DNA of 64,000 nucleotides from Pleomorphovibrio marinus (GTDB taxonomy: Bacteria; Bacteroidota; Bacteroidia; Cytophagales; Cyclobacteriaceae): contig NZ_QCXY01000013.1 in the NCBI RefSeq assembly GCF_003347495.1, forward strand, positions 124,001 through 188,000. The letters are read 5' to 3'. Each line of letters begins with the position of its first letter. Position 1 is the first letter of the stretch. The notes under the pieces are model-generated. The model made no database searches, was not told the DNA's origin, and worked only from the letters and a program-made list of their open reading frames with translations. Made by a program: the position numbers and the translations under genes. Shown one piece after another: positions 54,756-63,941 of this stretch.

Positions 54756-55985
54756 TTAAGGTAAAGTTAATTCTTTAGCCCGACATGCGTAATGTTTTTT
54801 TACAATTTTGCTCATTGCCTTGATGTTTGGTAGATCTGCAGCCTGGGCTACGTCCATTACTTTACCTGATTTTGCAAGTATATAAATGTTTTCTTTTGCC
54901 GTGTAAGCATGGTTGCTAATGGTACCATGCGTGAAGAAATACCTTAAATCCTCTGCAGGAATACCAAGTTTCATTAGGGTTTTTGATCTCCACTCCTCTA
55001 TTTCAGTGGACGAAAAAGGATGCCCGGACAGGGTGACCTTAAAAAGGTTGCGGGACAAAAACATTTGGGAAATTTTTCGTATGACATAATCGCCAGAATG
55101 TTGCCAGAATTTCAAACCTCCCCAAATATCGTAATCATCCAATTGGGAATACATGGTGAGCGTATCTGGGTTGGTTTTAAAGTCGGACATGCCCCTTTCC
55201 TTTTCCAGGAAATAGTTTAAAGCATGGGATGAGGTCAGTTTTTTCCCATCTGTTTTCAGGTCTTTTGCCCTTTGGATCAGGTTTATCATCATCTTTTCCG
55301 CACTTACCGTGGTCTTATGAAGATACACCTGCCAATACATTAATCTCCTGGCGCTCAAGAAGTTTTCAATACTGTATATGCCCTTTTCTTCTACCACCAG
55401 TTGGTCATTTTTAATGTGCATCATTTTGATAATACGGTCTGCCCCTATGGTGCCCTCCGAAACCCCGGTAAAAAAGCAGTCTCTCTGTAGATAGTCCAGG
55501 CGGTCTATGTCCAACTGGCTGCTGACCAATTGATGGAAAAATTTTCTTTCATAAATATTCTTAAAAATCCGTATTGCCAAATCAAGTTGGCTGTTAAATT
55601 GCTTATTTAAAGTCTCAAGAAAGAGCAAGGAAAGGTCTTCGTGTGAAACATTTTGCAACATGCTGTGCTCTAATGCATGCGAAAAAGGGCCATGACCTAT
55701 GTCATGTAGCAAAATGGTAATTAAAGCAGCTTCATATTCCTGGTCGCTGATTTCAATTCCCTTGTTTCTCAGATGGTCTAAAGTCACACTCATTAGGTGC
55801 ATGGCGCCTATGGCATGATGAAATCGGGTATGGTGGGCACCCGGATAAACGTAGTCTGTCAAACCAAGTTGTTTGATTCTGCGTAACCTCTGGAAGTAGG
55901 GATGGTCGATAATCGCGAAAATCAATTCGCTTGGAATGGTTATAAATCCATATACCGGGTCGTTGATAATTTTGTGGCTTTTCAA
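54756..55985 (-). CDS. HD-domain phosphohydrolase
   Basis: Cytoplasmic metal-dependent hydrolase of 409 residues in the dGTPase-like/YdhJ group. The metal motif is visible: HHTRFHHAIGAMHLM (histidine), ILLHDIGHGPFSHALEH (HD) and later VSSQLDIDRLDYLQRD (Asp). The start is a TTG at 55985. No ATG exists before an upstream stop, and homologues begin near KIINDPVYGF. Likely substrate is a (d)NTP or other phosphorylated compound. It leads the lpx block, and co-transcription is likely. Confidence 0.87.
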   Translation of the reverse strand: MKSHKIINDPVYGFITIPSELIFAIIDHPYFQRLRRIKQLGLTDYVYPGAHHTRFHHAIGAMHLMSVTLDHLRNKGIEISDQEYEAALITILLHDIGHGPFSHALEHSMLQNVSHEDLSLLFLETLNKQFNSQLDLAIRIFKNIYERKFFHQLVSSQLDIDRLDYLQRDCFFTGVSEGTIGADRIIKMMHIKNDQLVVEEKGIYSIENFLSARRLMYWQVYLHKTTVSAEKMMINLIQRAKDLKTDGKKLTSSHALNYFLEKERGMSDFKTNPDTLTMYSQLDDYDIWGGLKFWQHSGDYVIRKISQMFLSRNLFKVTLSGHPFSSTEIEEWRSKTLMKLGIPAEDLRYFFTHGTISNHAYTAKENIYILAKSGKVMDVAQAADLPNIKAMSKIVKKHYACRAKELTLP

Positions 55986-56021
55986 TGGCCCATTAGTTTT
56001 AGCGAGGTGTTAAATTATTAC

Positions 56022-56029
56022 CAAAAGTA
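56022..56029 (-). promoter_or_regulatory. Promoter -7 element for the HD-lpx operon
   Basis: The minus strand reads TACTTTTG (exact TAnnTTTG), 36 bases before the TTG start of the HD hydrolase. It lies in the 79-base gap divergent to porX. A TTTG sits upstream but not at ideal distance. Confidence 0.48.
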
Positions 56030-56064
56030 AATAAAATATTCAAATAGGTATTAAATTCAAAGAG

Positions 56065-57618
56065 ATGCAAAAATTCAAGATACTTTGGGCGGATGATGAA
56101 ATCGATTTACTGAAGCCCCATATATTGTTTTTAGAACAAAAGGGGTACGACATCGACACGGTAAATAGTGGTTTGGATGCTGTGGAAAAAGTCGAAGGTA
56201 CCAATTATGATGTGATTTTCTTGGATGAAATGATGCCCGGGATGACAGGGCTGGAGGCATTGCAACAAATAAAGGTGCTAAAGCCCCAAATTCCAGTAGT
56301 AATGATCACTAAAAGCGAAGAGGAGCACATCATGGATGATGCAATAGGGGCCAAAATCGCCGACTATTTGATCAAACCCATCAATCCAAACCAGATCCTT
56401 TTATCTATGAAAAGGATTCTTCAGAATAAGCAGCTTGTCAGTGAAAAGACCAACTTGTCTTATCAGCAGGATTTCAGGAACATAAGCATGGCTTATAATG
56501 ATGCCATAGACCATAACGAATGGACCGATATTTATAAAAAACTGACCTACTGGGAACTTGAAATTGATGAGACGGAAAATAAAAGCATGCAGGAAGTCTT
56601 GGAAACCCAAAAGGTGGAGGCAAATGCAAATTTCACCAAGTTTATAAAAGAGAACTACCTGGACTGGCTCAATGACCCCCATATGGAAAAGCCCGTTCTT
56701 TCCCACCAAGTGATGAAAGAAATGGTTTTTCCTCATGTCAAGCAAGGTAAGCCTTTGTTTTTCGTGGTGATAGATAACCTGCGTCTGGACCAATGGGAAA
56801 TTTTGGAGCCAATATTGAGCGAGTATTTCGTGGTGCAGAGTGACGACACCTATTTCAGCATTTTACCCACCACAACTGCATATTCCCGTAATGCCCTTTT
56901 TAGTGGGATGATGCCGTTGGATATGGCCAAATTTCATCCGGACCTGTGGGAAGGAGAGGATACGGATGAGGGCAAAAACAATAATGAGGACGCATTCCTT
57001 AAAATTAACCTTAAGAAAAACAGGTTGAACATTAAGTCCAGTTATCACAAGATTTTGCAGGTAAACCAAGGAAAAGCAGTTTTGGAAAACTTCCCGAACC
57101 TTTTGAAAAACGACTTGAATGTGCTAGTATATAATTTTGTGGATATGATGTCCCATGCCAGAACAGACATGAAAATGATCCGGGAGCTCGCCCCCAATGA
57201 ATCCGCATACAGGTCCTTGACTTACAGCTGGTTTTTGCACAGTTCATTGTTTGAGCTTTTTAAGAAGATCCAGGAAGCAGGTGCCGAAGTGATTGTCACC
57301 ACAGACCATGGTACCAAGCGGGTAAATAAGCCTTATAAAATTATAGGAGACAGAAATGTTACGACGAATCTCCGTTACAAACAAGGTAAAAACCTTAACT
57401 TTGAATCTGGGAAAGTTTTTGAAATCAATAAACCGGATGAAGGAAAGCTGCCTAAGTTCAATATTTCTACTGGGTATGTGTTTGCCGTAGAGGATTATTT
57501 CTTTGCTTACCCCAATAATTACAACTATTACGTGAACTACTATAGGGACACCTTTCAGCATGGAGGGGTCTCCTTGGAAGAGATGATAGTACCCATTATC
57601 CATATGTTGCCAAAGTAA
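56065..57618 (+). CDS. porX: T9SS response regulator PorX
   Basis: Response regulator of 517 residues. A receiver domain with phosphoacceptor Asp54 (VIFLDEMMPGMTG) and Lys near 103 is fused to a PglZ/alkaline-phosphatase-like domain (about 200-500), with metal and nucleophile marks VIDNLRLDQW, TTTAYSRNALFSG and TTDHGT. In Porphyromonas and relatives PorX acts with PorY and a sigma factor to control type IX secretion genes, and the PglZ domain has been reported to hydrolyse oligonucleotides. The partner PorY is not adjacent. Its start lies 79 bases from the divergent HD gene, and tsaE follows 8 bases later. Confidence 0.95.
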   Translation: MQKFKILWADDEIDLLKPHILFLEQKGYDIDTVNSGLDAVEKVEGTNYDVIFLDEMMPGMTGLEALQQIKVLKPQIPVVMITKSEEEHIMDDAIGAKIADYLIKPINPNQILLSMKRILQNKQLVSEKTNLSYQQDFRNISMAYNDAIDHNEWTDIYKKLTYWELEIDETENKSMQEVLETQKVEANANFTKFIKENYLDWLNDPHMEKPVLSHQVMKEMVFPHVKQGKPLFFVVIDNLRLDQWEILEPILSEYFVVQSDDTYFSILPTTTAYSRNALFSGMMPLDMAKFHPDLWEGEDTDEGKNNNEDAFLKINLKKNRLNIKSSYHKILQVNQGKAVLENFPNLLKNDLNVLVYNFVDMMSHARTDMKMIRELAPNESAYRSLTYSWFLHSSLFELFKKIQEAGAEVIVTTDHGTKRVNKPYKIIGDRNVTTNLRYKQGKNLNFESGKVFEINKPDEGKLPKFNISTGYVFAVEDYFFAYPNNYNYYVNYYRDTFQHGGVSLEEMIVPIIHMLPK

Positions 57619-57626
57619 GAAAAGCC

Positions 57627-58061
57627 TTGAATACTTTTAACTGTAATGGACTTGCACAAATTTCGGAATGCGCCAAATTTGTAATAGATTTATGCAAAGA
57701 TCAAAGGGTATGGGTATTCAAAGGAGAGCTAGGGGCAGGGAAGACCACCCTTATTCAGGAGGTTGCCAGGCAGATGAATATAATTGATCGTGTCAGCAGC
57801 CCTACCTTCTCCCTAGTAAACGAATATCAGAATCCGCGGGGAGATGTTTTTTATCATTTCGATTTTTATCGGATAGATAAAATAGAGGAGGCGATAGAGA
57901 TTGGGGTGGACGAATATTTCAATAGTGGAGCATATTGCTGGGTGGAATGGGGGGAGCGGATAGCTGAATTGATTCCTGAAAACTTTGCCTTGATAGAATT
58001 GCTTCGAAAAGGAGAAGAAAATAGAGACATAACCGTAACCATGGTGCAAGATGGCGACTAA
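57627..58061 (+). CDS. tsaE: tRNA N6-threonylcarbamoyladenosine protein TsaE
   Basis: P-loop ATPase of 144 residues needed with TsaB/TsaD for the t6A modification of tRNAs that read ANN codons. Marks are Walker A GELGAGKTTL near residue 35, then SSPTFSLVNEY, YHFDFYRID and YCWVEWGERI. The start is TTG at 57627; no in-frame ATG precedes it and the resulting length is standard. It overlaps ald by 11 bases and follows porX by 8, so these three genes probably form one unit. Confidence 0.93.
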   Translation: MNTFNCNGLAQISECAKFVIDLCKDQRVWVFKGELGAGKTTLIQEVARQMNIIDRVSSPTFSLVNEYQNPRGDVFYHFDFYRIDKIEEAIEIGVDEYFNSGAYCWVEWGERIAELIPENFALIELLRKGEENRDITVTMVQDGD

Positions 58062-59268
58062 ATCTGCATTTACAGAAATAACCGGTGCTACTCCAGTGAC
58101 AAAGGAGGCACCAGCAAAAACCGGAAATGCAAGGAAAGCCTTGAAAATAGGTATTCCGAAAGAGGCCTGTTCCCAAGAAAAAAGAGTGGTACTTACGCCT
58201 GAAGCTGTGGGTTTATTGGTAAACAATGGGCAGGAGGTTCTAGTCGAAAGTGGTGCGGGCTTATTATCCAAGTTTTCGGATCAGGAATTTTCCGATGCAG
58301 GTGCAAAGGTGGTGTATTCCTCCGAAGAGGTTTTTGACGTGGAGATTGTATTGAAGGTGGAGCCCCCTTCCCTTAAAGAAATTGGCTACATGCCCCAGGG
58401 AAGTTGCCTTCTTTCTGCATTGCAGATTGGTAAACAAGATGCTGCATTTATCCATGCACTCAACAAGCGGAAAATCACTGCCGTTGCTTTTGAACATTTG
58501 GAGGATAAGGTAGGGGGTATGCCAGTGGTCAGGGCCATGAGCGAGATTGCTGGCAGTACAGTCATGCTGGTGGCTGCGGAGTACCTAAGCAGCGTCAGTA
58601 ATGGGAAAGGACTGATTTTGGGAGGAATTACTGGGGTGCCTCCAACGCAGGTGGTAATCATCGGGGCTGGTACCGTAGCTGAATACGCCGCAAGGGCGGC
58701 CTTGGGTTTGGGTGCAAACATTAAGATTTTTGACAATCAACTCTATAAGCTCAGAAGAATAAAGCAATTGCTTGGACAACAGGTATATACCTCTACCATA
58801 GACAATTACACCTTAGGGCATGCCTTGCAAGAAGCCGATGTGGTAATAGGTGCTCTCCGAGCTGAAAAAGGAAAGGCTAAAATGGTGGTATCAGAAGAGA
58901 TGGTCACGAAGATGATGGAGGGAAGCATCATCATAGATGTAAGCATTGATCAGGGTGGCTGTATAGAGACAGCCGAGATGACATCCCATGATGAACCTAT
59001 TTTTGAAAAGCATGGGGTAATTCACTACTGTGTGCCCAATATTGCTTCCCGGGTAGCTCGAACGGCTTCCTATTCTATGAGTAATATTTTTACCCCAATT
59101 TTACTTCAAATGGCCGACCTTTGCGGAGCCGAGGAGATGATTTTTAACTACAAATGGTTTATGAAAGGGGTTTATACCTACAGGGGAAGCCTTACCAACG
59201 CCTATTTGGCTAGGAAGTTTATGATGACCCACAAGGAACTCCAATTGTTGCTTGCTGCTAGGTATTAA
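58051..59268 (+). CDS. ald: Alanine dehydrogenase
   Basis: Interconverts L-alanine and pyruvate plus ammonia with NAD+. The protein has 405 residues. It begins with a roughly 30-residue extension, then IGIPKEACSQEKRVVLTPEA, the N-terminal domain with the substrate-contacting arginine. The NAD-binding domain carries VVIIGAGTVAEYAARAA near residue 205. The C-terminal stretch YCVPNIASRVARTAS closes it. The extension distinguishes it from the classic 370-residue enzyme and is common in Bacteroidota. Transhydrogenase alpha is a distant alternative, but no beta subunit is present. Confidence 0.88.
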   Translation: MATKSAFTEITGATPVTKEAPAKTGNARKALKIGIPKEACSQEKRVVLTPEAVGLLVNNGQEVLVESGAGLLSKFSDQEFSDAGAKVVYSSEEVFDVEIVLKVEPPSLKEIGYMPQGSCLLSALQIGKQDAAFIHALNKRKITAVAFEHLEDKVGGMPVVRAMSEIAGSTVMLVAAEYLSSVSNGKGLILGGITGVPPTQVVIIGAGTVAEYAARAALGLGANIKIFDNQLYKLRRIKQLLGQQVYTSTIDNYTLGHALQEADVVIGALRAEKGKAKMVVSEEMVTKMMEGSIIIDVSIDQGGCIETAEMTSHDEPIFEKHGVIHYCVPNIASRVARTASYSMSNIFTPILLQMADLCGAEEMIFNYKWFMKGVYTYRGSLTNAYLARKFMMTHKELQLLLAARY

Positions 59269-59277
59269 TAATAGCAG

Positions 59278-59742
59278 TTAAGACAAAAGGTTCTGTCTTA
59301 GCAGGAATTCGAGTTGGTCATTTGCCTTGATGAGACTATCGGTGAGTTGTTTGTTTTCCTTTCTTAAAGAGTACACCTCATGGGCGTTTTTCACCACTGT
59401 TCTCAAATAATCCTCTTCCCAGGGTTTGGTGAGATAATGATACACTTTTCCTTTATTGATGGCGTCGATTACCGCTTGGATATCCGTGTACCCGGTAAGT
59501 AAAATCCTCATTGGATCCGGGTGCATTGGGATGATGGACTCTAAAAAATCCACCCCGTTTTCTTCCGGCATCCTCTGGTCGGTAATGACAACATTGATGT
59601 CTTCTTTCAACAAGATTTCCCTTCCTTCCTTTGCGGATTCGGCTAAAAAAATCTTGTAGTCTCTTCTAAAAGTAGCTTTAAAAGCCTGTAGATTGTTCAC
59701 CTCATCATCTACATAAAGGACTTTGATCTTATCTCTTTCCAT
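59278..59742 (-). CDS. Single-domain response regulator with helical tail
   Basis: Protein of 154 residues: a receiver domain (KVLYVDDEVNNLQAFKATF; phosphoacceptor in VVITDQRMPEENG; LLTGYTD and the lysine of YLTKPWEEDY) followed by a short coiled coil (SLRKENKQLTDSLIKANDQL). There is no output domain. Its opening is strikingly like that of the regulator starting at 63942. It sits alone, convergent with ald and divergent from the thiF-like gene 262 bases away. It may be a partner or rival target of the histidine kinase at 61805. Confidence 0.9.
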   Translation of the reverse strand: MERDKIKVLYVDDEVNNLQAFKATFRRDYKIFLAESAKEGREILLKEDINVVITDQRMPEENGVDFLESIIPMHPDPMRILLTGYTDIQAVIDAINKGKVYHYLTKPWEEDYLRTVVKNAHEVYSLRKENKQLTDSLIKANDQLEFLLRQNLLS

Positions 59743-59942
59743 GGGCTAAATATATTGTTATGAAACAATTAATCAAAAAAGAACCATCTTTCTAATCCTA
59801 AAGATCATAAAAACAATTGATTTTTCATTAGGATCAGACGAACATCCTTCAAAAATATTGGAAATCAAAACATGATTTTTAAATTTGCAATAAATAAATT
59901 GACTTTTATAGAAAAAGTATCAATTTTTTCCTGCATTTTTAA

Positions 59943-59971
59943 TTGATTATGCAATCAAAAATATAACTTTA
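59943..59971 (+). promoter_or_regulatory. Promoter and dyad operator for the thiF-like operon
   Basis: TTG at 59943-59945 and TAACTTTA at 59964-59971 (one mismatch from TAnnTTTG), separated by 18 bases, 33 bases before the ATG. A perfect dyad TTGATT-ATGC-AATCAA (59943-59958) covers the -33 element, so a regulator bound there could control the whole operon. Confidence 0.42.
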
Positions 59972-60004
59972 TATCCATTATCACCTACATGATGAATTTC
60001 TACT

Positions 60005-61123
60005 ATGTTTGAAACCAAGGGGAGGGAGGATGAGTTCAAAGATCAATATAGACCCCTCATTTTATCCAAACGTTTTTCAAAGGATAGAAAACAGCTTGAA
60101 AGTTTAATCAATGACAAAAGGGTAATTGTCCAAGATCAGTTGGAAAGCCAACTAAGTGAATGGATAAGGCAGACCAATCCCAATGAGCAAATGACAAGTG
60201 CGGTTCTTGAAAAAAAGGCCGAGGAGTTTTTTAAGGAAAAAGGATTGAAAAGCGATGATTACGGGAATTGGGTCTTTTATCCATGGAGAAATACCCTGGT
60301 AAGTGTGCTGGAAGAGGAGGAGTTTGTTGCTGTCAGGACAGTCCGGAACAAATACAAAATCACAAAGGAAGAACAAGAAAGCCTAAGCCAAAAGAAAATA
60401 GGTATCATTGGGTTGTCTGTAGGTCAGAGTGTGGCACTGAGTCTCGCTATGGAAAGATGTTTTGGGGAATTGGTAATTGCCGACTTTGATTCTTTAGATC
60501 TTGGGAATATGAATAGAATAAGGACAGGGATTTTTAATTTAGCCCTTAAAAAGACGTATATTGTGGCGAGAGAAATAGCAGAAATTGATCCTTATCTAAA
60601 ATTGACATTATATAATGAGGGCATCAATGATGAAAATATCGATGATTTTTTTACTTTAAACGGTAATTTGGATTTACTTGTAGAAGAATGCGACAGCTTA
60701 CCAATTAAAATTGGTAGTAGGATTAAGGCCAAATCCTTGGGTATACCGGTTTTAATGGATACAAGTGATAGGGGTATGATAGATATTGAAAGATTTGACC
60801 AAGATCCGGAAAGACCCATTTTTCACGGACTTTTAGGGGAATTTGGCTCAGAGGGAGAGCTTGTCCCTTCCTTAGCCAACAGGGGCAAGGAGATGATGAT
60901 GAGTCTTCTACAATACGAGAACCTGTCGGAAAGGGTGAAGTTTAGTTTTTCGGAATTGGGTAAAAGCATTACCTCCTGGCCTCAGCTTGCATCTTCGGTA
61001 ATAATGGGTGGGGCTATTTGTTGCCACTACGCCCGAATGATTTTACTTGGACAAAAGGTTCCTTCGGGAAGATACTACATAGATTTAGAGCAAATTATCG
61101 GGTCGTATGAAGGTAAGAGTTAG
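60005..61123 (+). CDS. ThiF/E1-like adenylyltransferase-fold protein
   Basis: Cytoplasmic protein of 372 residues with an N-terminal helical domain (about 1-125) and an E1-like Rossmann domain. The core reads KIGIIGLSVGQSVALSLA (131-148), in which the usual glycine-rich loop is GLSVGQ. The nucleotide-binding acidic strand VIADFDSLDLGNMNR follows (157-171), with the Asp and the Asn-x-Asn-Arg of the family, then DLLVEECDS. Classic ThiF/MoeB zinc-binding CxxC pairs are absent. Cysteines lie at 152, 229 and 339-340, and none is clearly catalytic. Known E1-like proteins adenylate a ubiquitin-like C-terminus or a peptide. No such partner is encoded here. It is the first gene of the operon and overlaps the next by 17 bases. 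Confidence 0.8.
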   Translation: MFETKGREDEFKDQYRPLILSKRFSKDRKQLESLINDKRVIVQDQLESQLSEWIRQTNPNEQMTSAVLEKKAEEFFKEKGLKSDDYGNWVFYPWRNTLVSVLEEEEFVAVRTVRNKYKITKEEQESLSQKKIGIIGLSVGQSVALSLAMERCFGELVIADFDSLDLGNMNRIRTGIFNLALKKTYIVAREIAEIDPYLKLTLYNEGINDENIDDFFTLNGNLDLLVEECDSLPIKIGSRIKAKSLGIPVLMDTSDRGMIDIERFDQDPERPIFHGLLGEFGSEGELVPSLANRGKEMMMSLLQYENLSERVKFSFSELGKSITSWPQLASSVIMGGAICCHYARMILLGQKVPSGRYYIDLEQIIGSYEGKS

Positions 61124-61808
61124 AATCATACGTGCCATAGACGATGTGGACGCTACTGAAAAGTATATTTACGGGCACCATAAGGTTTTGGAATCATACG
61201 GGATTACAAAGGTTACCTCGGCAGATAGATCCTGGGCCCTAAACCCTCATGTGTATTTGATACTTTTTGAGTCCATGGAAGACTTCAGGGTACTTGGGGG
61301 TGGCAGAATCCAGCTGAGGACTATTAATTTCCCCCTTCCTTTTGAAACCGCCATAATGGATATTGACCCAAGGATAGTGCCATTTATGGATGAGTTTGGG
61401 GATCTGGAAGTGGCTGAATATTGCGGGCTTTGGAACAGCAGGGAAGTAGCTGGTTATGGGATTGGCAGCATTTATTTGGTAAGAGTGGGAATTGCAATAT
61501 TACCCCAATTAAGGCTCAAAAAACTCTTTGGTTTAAGTTCTCCCGTCACACTGAGTATTTCAAAGAGCGTGGGTTATGAGGTAATTTCCAGCTTGGGGGA
61601 TAATGGGTCTTTTTATTATCCGAAGGAAGGCCTTATCGCAACGGCACTGCAAATCAATGATATTGATAAACTACCATTGGCTAACCCCGCGGAGAGAGAC
61701 TACATATTCGAATTGAGAGAAAAAATCAACTTTAAGACGACTGAGAGTGGTCCAAGAGGAAAAATGGAGTTGCAATTTGAATTAAAAATCCCTAAACCAT
61801 TGAAATGA
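61107..61808 (+). CDS. Unknown protein, possible GNAT/autoinducer-synthase-like fold
   Basis: Protein of 233 residues, without signal peptide. I do not recognise a family with confidence. Regular alternation of strands and helices is visible: YLILFESMEDFRVLGGGRIQ (a strand, then a turn of three glycines), DLEVAEYCGLWNSREVAGYG (an acidic-plus-arginine segment) and the helix VGIAILPQLRLKKLFGL. This order recalls GNAT-fold acyltransferases, including the LuxI/FeeM branch, but I cannot assign catalytic residues. It overlaps the ThiF-like gene by 17 bases and the kinase gene by 4, so tight co-expression with both is certain from the layout. Confidence 0.6.
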   Translation: MKVRVRIIRAIDDVDATEKYIYGHHKVLESYGITKVTSADRSWALNPHVYLILFESMEDFRVLGGGRIQLRTINFPLPFETAIMDIDPRIVPFMDEFGDLEVAEYCGLWNSREVAGYGIGSIYLVRVGIAILPQLRLKKLFGLSSPVTLSISKSVGYEVISSLGDNGSFYYPKEGLIATALQINDIDKLPLANPAERDYIFELREKINFKTTESGPRGKMELQFELKIPKPLK

Positions 61809-63937
61809 GAAATTATAGAGACCTCAAAAACGTTTTACTGACGTTGTTTTTGATTTTAATGGTTACGGTGCCAATCATTTATTATGTAGTGGTTTTTGGG
61901 AGTTATGATGGGTACACATTTCAGCAATACCGATATTATGTTGGCGAAATCGAAAGTACCGAAGACTTTCAGCATGGTGAGTATTTTAACTCGCTTGTTG
62001 AAAAAAAAGTAGATTTGGGGGTTATAGAAGAGCCATTATGGATAAAATTGGATTTAAAAGACCATGATGGTTTCGACCCAAGCAACAGTTACTATTTAGA
62101 AATCAACAGTCCTACCATCAGATCTGCGGATCTATTTCGTTTGGATGGAGAAGGAAACGTTTTTTTATTGGATCGAGCAGGAAACCTGATTAAAGATAGG
62201 GATGTACTGAAAAACCCGAATCCCTATTTTATCCTAGAAAACAATGAAAAATTCAGTGGGGAGTTAATTCTAAAGGTCAGTTCAATGGTCCCTTTTGAGT
62301 TTGATGTCACACTTTCAACTGAAAAAGCCTTTTTTGAAAATAGCAGTAAACGTACGGTAATAGTAAGTGCCTATTTTGGGGTAATGATCGCGCTTTTTCT
62401 GTATAATCTCATTCTGTTTTTCTCTGTAAAAGATAGGGTTTACCTGTTTTACTGTTTTTATATTTTGTTTATTGCCCTAGCACAATTATCCATTTCAGGC
62501 CATTCCTATTTCATTTTATGGGAGAATGCCTGGCTCTATGAAGTAAGTATCATTGGCTTTACTACCCTTTCCAGCCTTTTTGTGATTCCATTCGTTCAGT
62601 TGTTCCTGAAAACCAATGTTTACCTGCCCAAATATGATAAGTATCTCTACCTCATTGTAGTGTCCTACGTTTTAGCATTGGTATTAAGGTTGCTAGGATT
62701 TATACAAATTAGTTATCAGTTAATAGACCTAAATGGTCTTGTCTTGACCATTGCGTTCATTACTATTGGGGTGTATGTTGCAAAGAGGGGGGATAGGTCA
62801 GCCTACTTTTTCTTGCTTGCATGGAGTTTTTTATTATTTGGTCTGGTAACCTTTATTTTAAACAACCTGGGCTTGGTGGACCTGGGTGCATACGCAAACC
62901 TACCTCTACTGGCAGGGACAGCTATAGAGGCACTCTTGCTTTCCTTTGCGCTGGCAGATAAGATCAATATCCTAAAAAAAGAAAAAGAAAAAGAACAGCA
63001 TGACAAACTGGAAGCCCTAAAGGAAAATGAGAGGTTGATCAAGGAGCAAAACATTTACTTAGAGGAAATGGTGAAATCCAGAACTATGGAGCTTGAGCAT
63101 ACTTTGCAGAACTTAAAGGATACCCAAACTCAATTGGTGAACCAAGAAAAAATGGCTTCCCTTGGTCAGCTGACAGCAGGTATTGCTCATGAGATAAACA
63201 ATCCCATAAACTTTGTGAGCTCCAATATCTCCCCCCTCAAGCGAGATATCAAGGATATATTGGAATTGATGGACCTGTATAAGGAAAAAGGGGATGAGGA
63301 TTTTTCGGAGCAGAGTAAATCTGAGGTCAACGAATTGGAAGAAGAGCTTGAAATCGATTACCTCATCACTGAAATCGATCAACTTCTTGCCGGGATGGAA
63401 GATGGAGCCAAAAGGACAGTCGAAATTGTGAGAGGGCTGAAGTTGTTTTCTAGGATCGATGAACAAGATGTGAAGGAGGTAGATATCCATGACGGTTTGG
63501 ACAGTACACTCATTTTGCTGAACAACTCCATGGCAGGAAGGGTAAAAGTAATAAAAGAATACGGTCAATTGCCAATGGTGGAATGCCTAGCGGGAAAAAT
63601 AAACCAGGTCTTCATGAATATCATTGGCAATGCTGTACATGCCATGCTTGACCATCCTATAGAAAACAGGGAGCCTGAGCTTACTATTAGTACAAAAGTA
63701 AAAGGAGATGATATCTTTATCGAAATTAAAGATAATGGCCCGGGAATGCCTGAACACATTAGGGAAAAGATTTTTGAGCCGTTCTTTACCACAAAACCAG
63801 TGGGTAAGGGTACTGGGTTGGGTCTTTCCATTGTCTATACCATTATAGAAAACCATCAGGGAACCATAACTGTGGAGTCAGAAACCAATGTAGGAACCAG
63901 TTTTATCATAAAACTACCGACGAATCAAAAAAAGTAG
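61805..63937 (+). CDS. 7TMR-DISM sensor histidine kinase
   Basis: Membrane histidine kinase of 710 residues. It has a first membrane helix at about 8-30, a periplasmic 7TMR-DISMED2-like ligand domain (about 35-180), a seven-helix membrane bundle (about 185-390), a coiled coil ([16 protein letters not shown]), a HisKA domain with the phospho-His in [15 protein letters not shown], and a HATPase domain with the N-box [18 protein letters not shown] (G1) and [10 protein letters not shown] (G2). The DISM ligand domain resembles carbohydrate-binding folds in known members. Its gene overlaps the upstream gene by 4 bases (ATGA), and a response regulator gene starts 4 bases downstream. Confidence 0.93.
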   Translation: MRNYRDLKNVLLTLFLILMVTVPIIYYVVVFGSYDGYTFQQYRYYVGEIESTEDFQHGEYFNSLVEKKVDLGVIEEPLWIKLDLKDHDGFDPSNSYYLEINSPTIRSADLFRLDGEGNVFLLDRAGNLIKDRDVLKNPNPYFILENNEKFSGELILKVSSMVPFEFDVTLSTEKAFFENSSKRTVIVSAYFGVMIALFLYNLILFFSVKDRVYLFYCFYILFIALAQLSISGHSYFILWENAWLYEVSIIGFTTLSSLFVIPFVQLFLKTNVYLPKYDKYLYLIVVSYVLALVLRLLGFIQISYQLIDLNGLVLTIAFITIGVYVAKRGDRSAYFFLLAWSFLLFGLVTFILNNLGLVDLGAYANLPLLAGTAIEALLLSFALADKINILKKEKEKEQHDKLEALKENERLIKEQNIYLEEMVKSRTMELEHTLQNLKDTQTQLVNQEKMASLGQLTAGIAHEINNPINFVSSNISPLKRDIKDILELMDLYKEKGDEDFSEQSKSEVNELEEELEIDYLITEIDQLLAGMEDGAKRTVEIVRGLKLFSRIDEQDVKEVDIHDGLDSTLILLNNSMAGRVKVIKEYGQLPMVECLAGKINQVFMNIIGNAVHAMLDHPIENREPELTISTKVKGDDIFIEIKDNGPGMPEHIREKIFEPFFTTKPVGKGTGLGLSIVYTIIENHQGTITVESETNVGTSFIIKLPTNQKK

Positions 63938-63941
63938 CACC

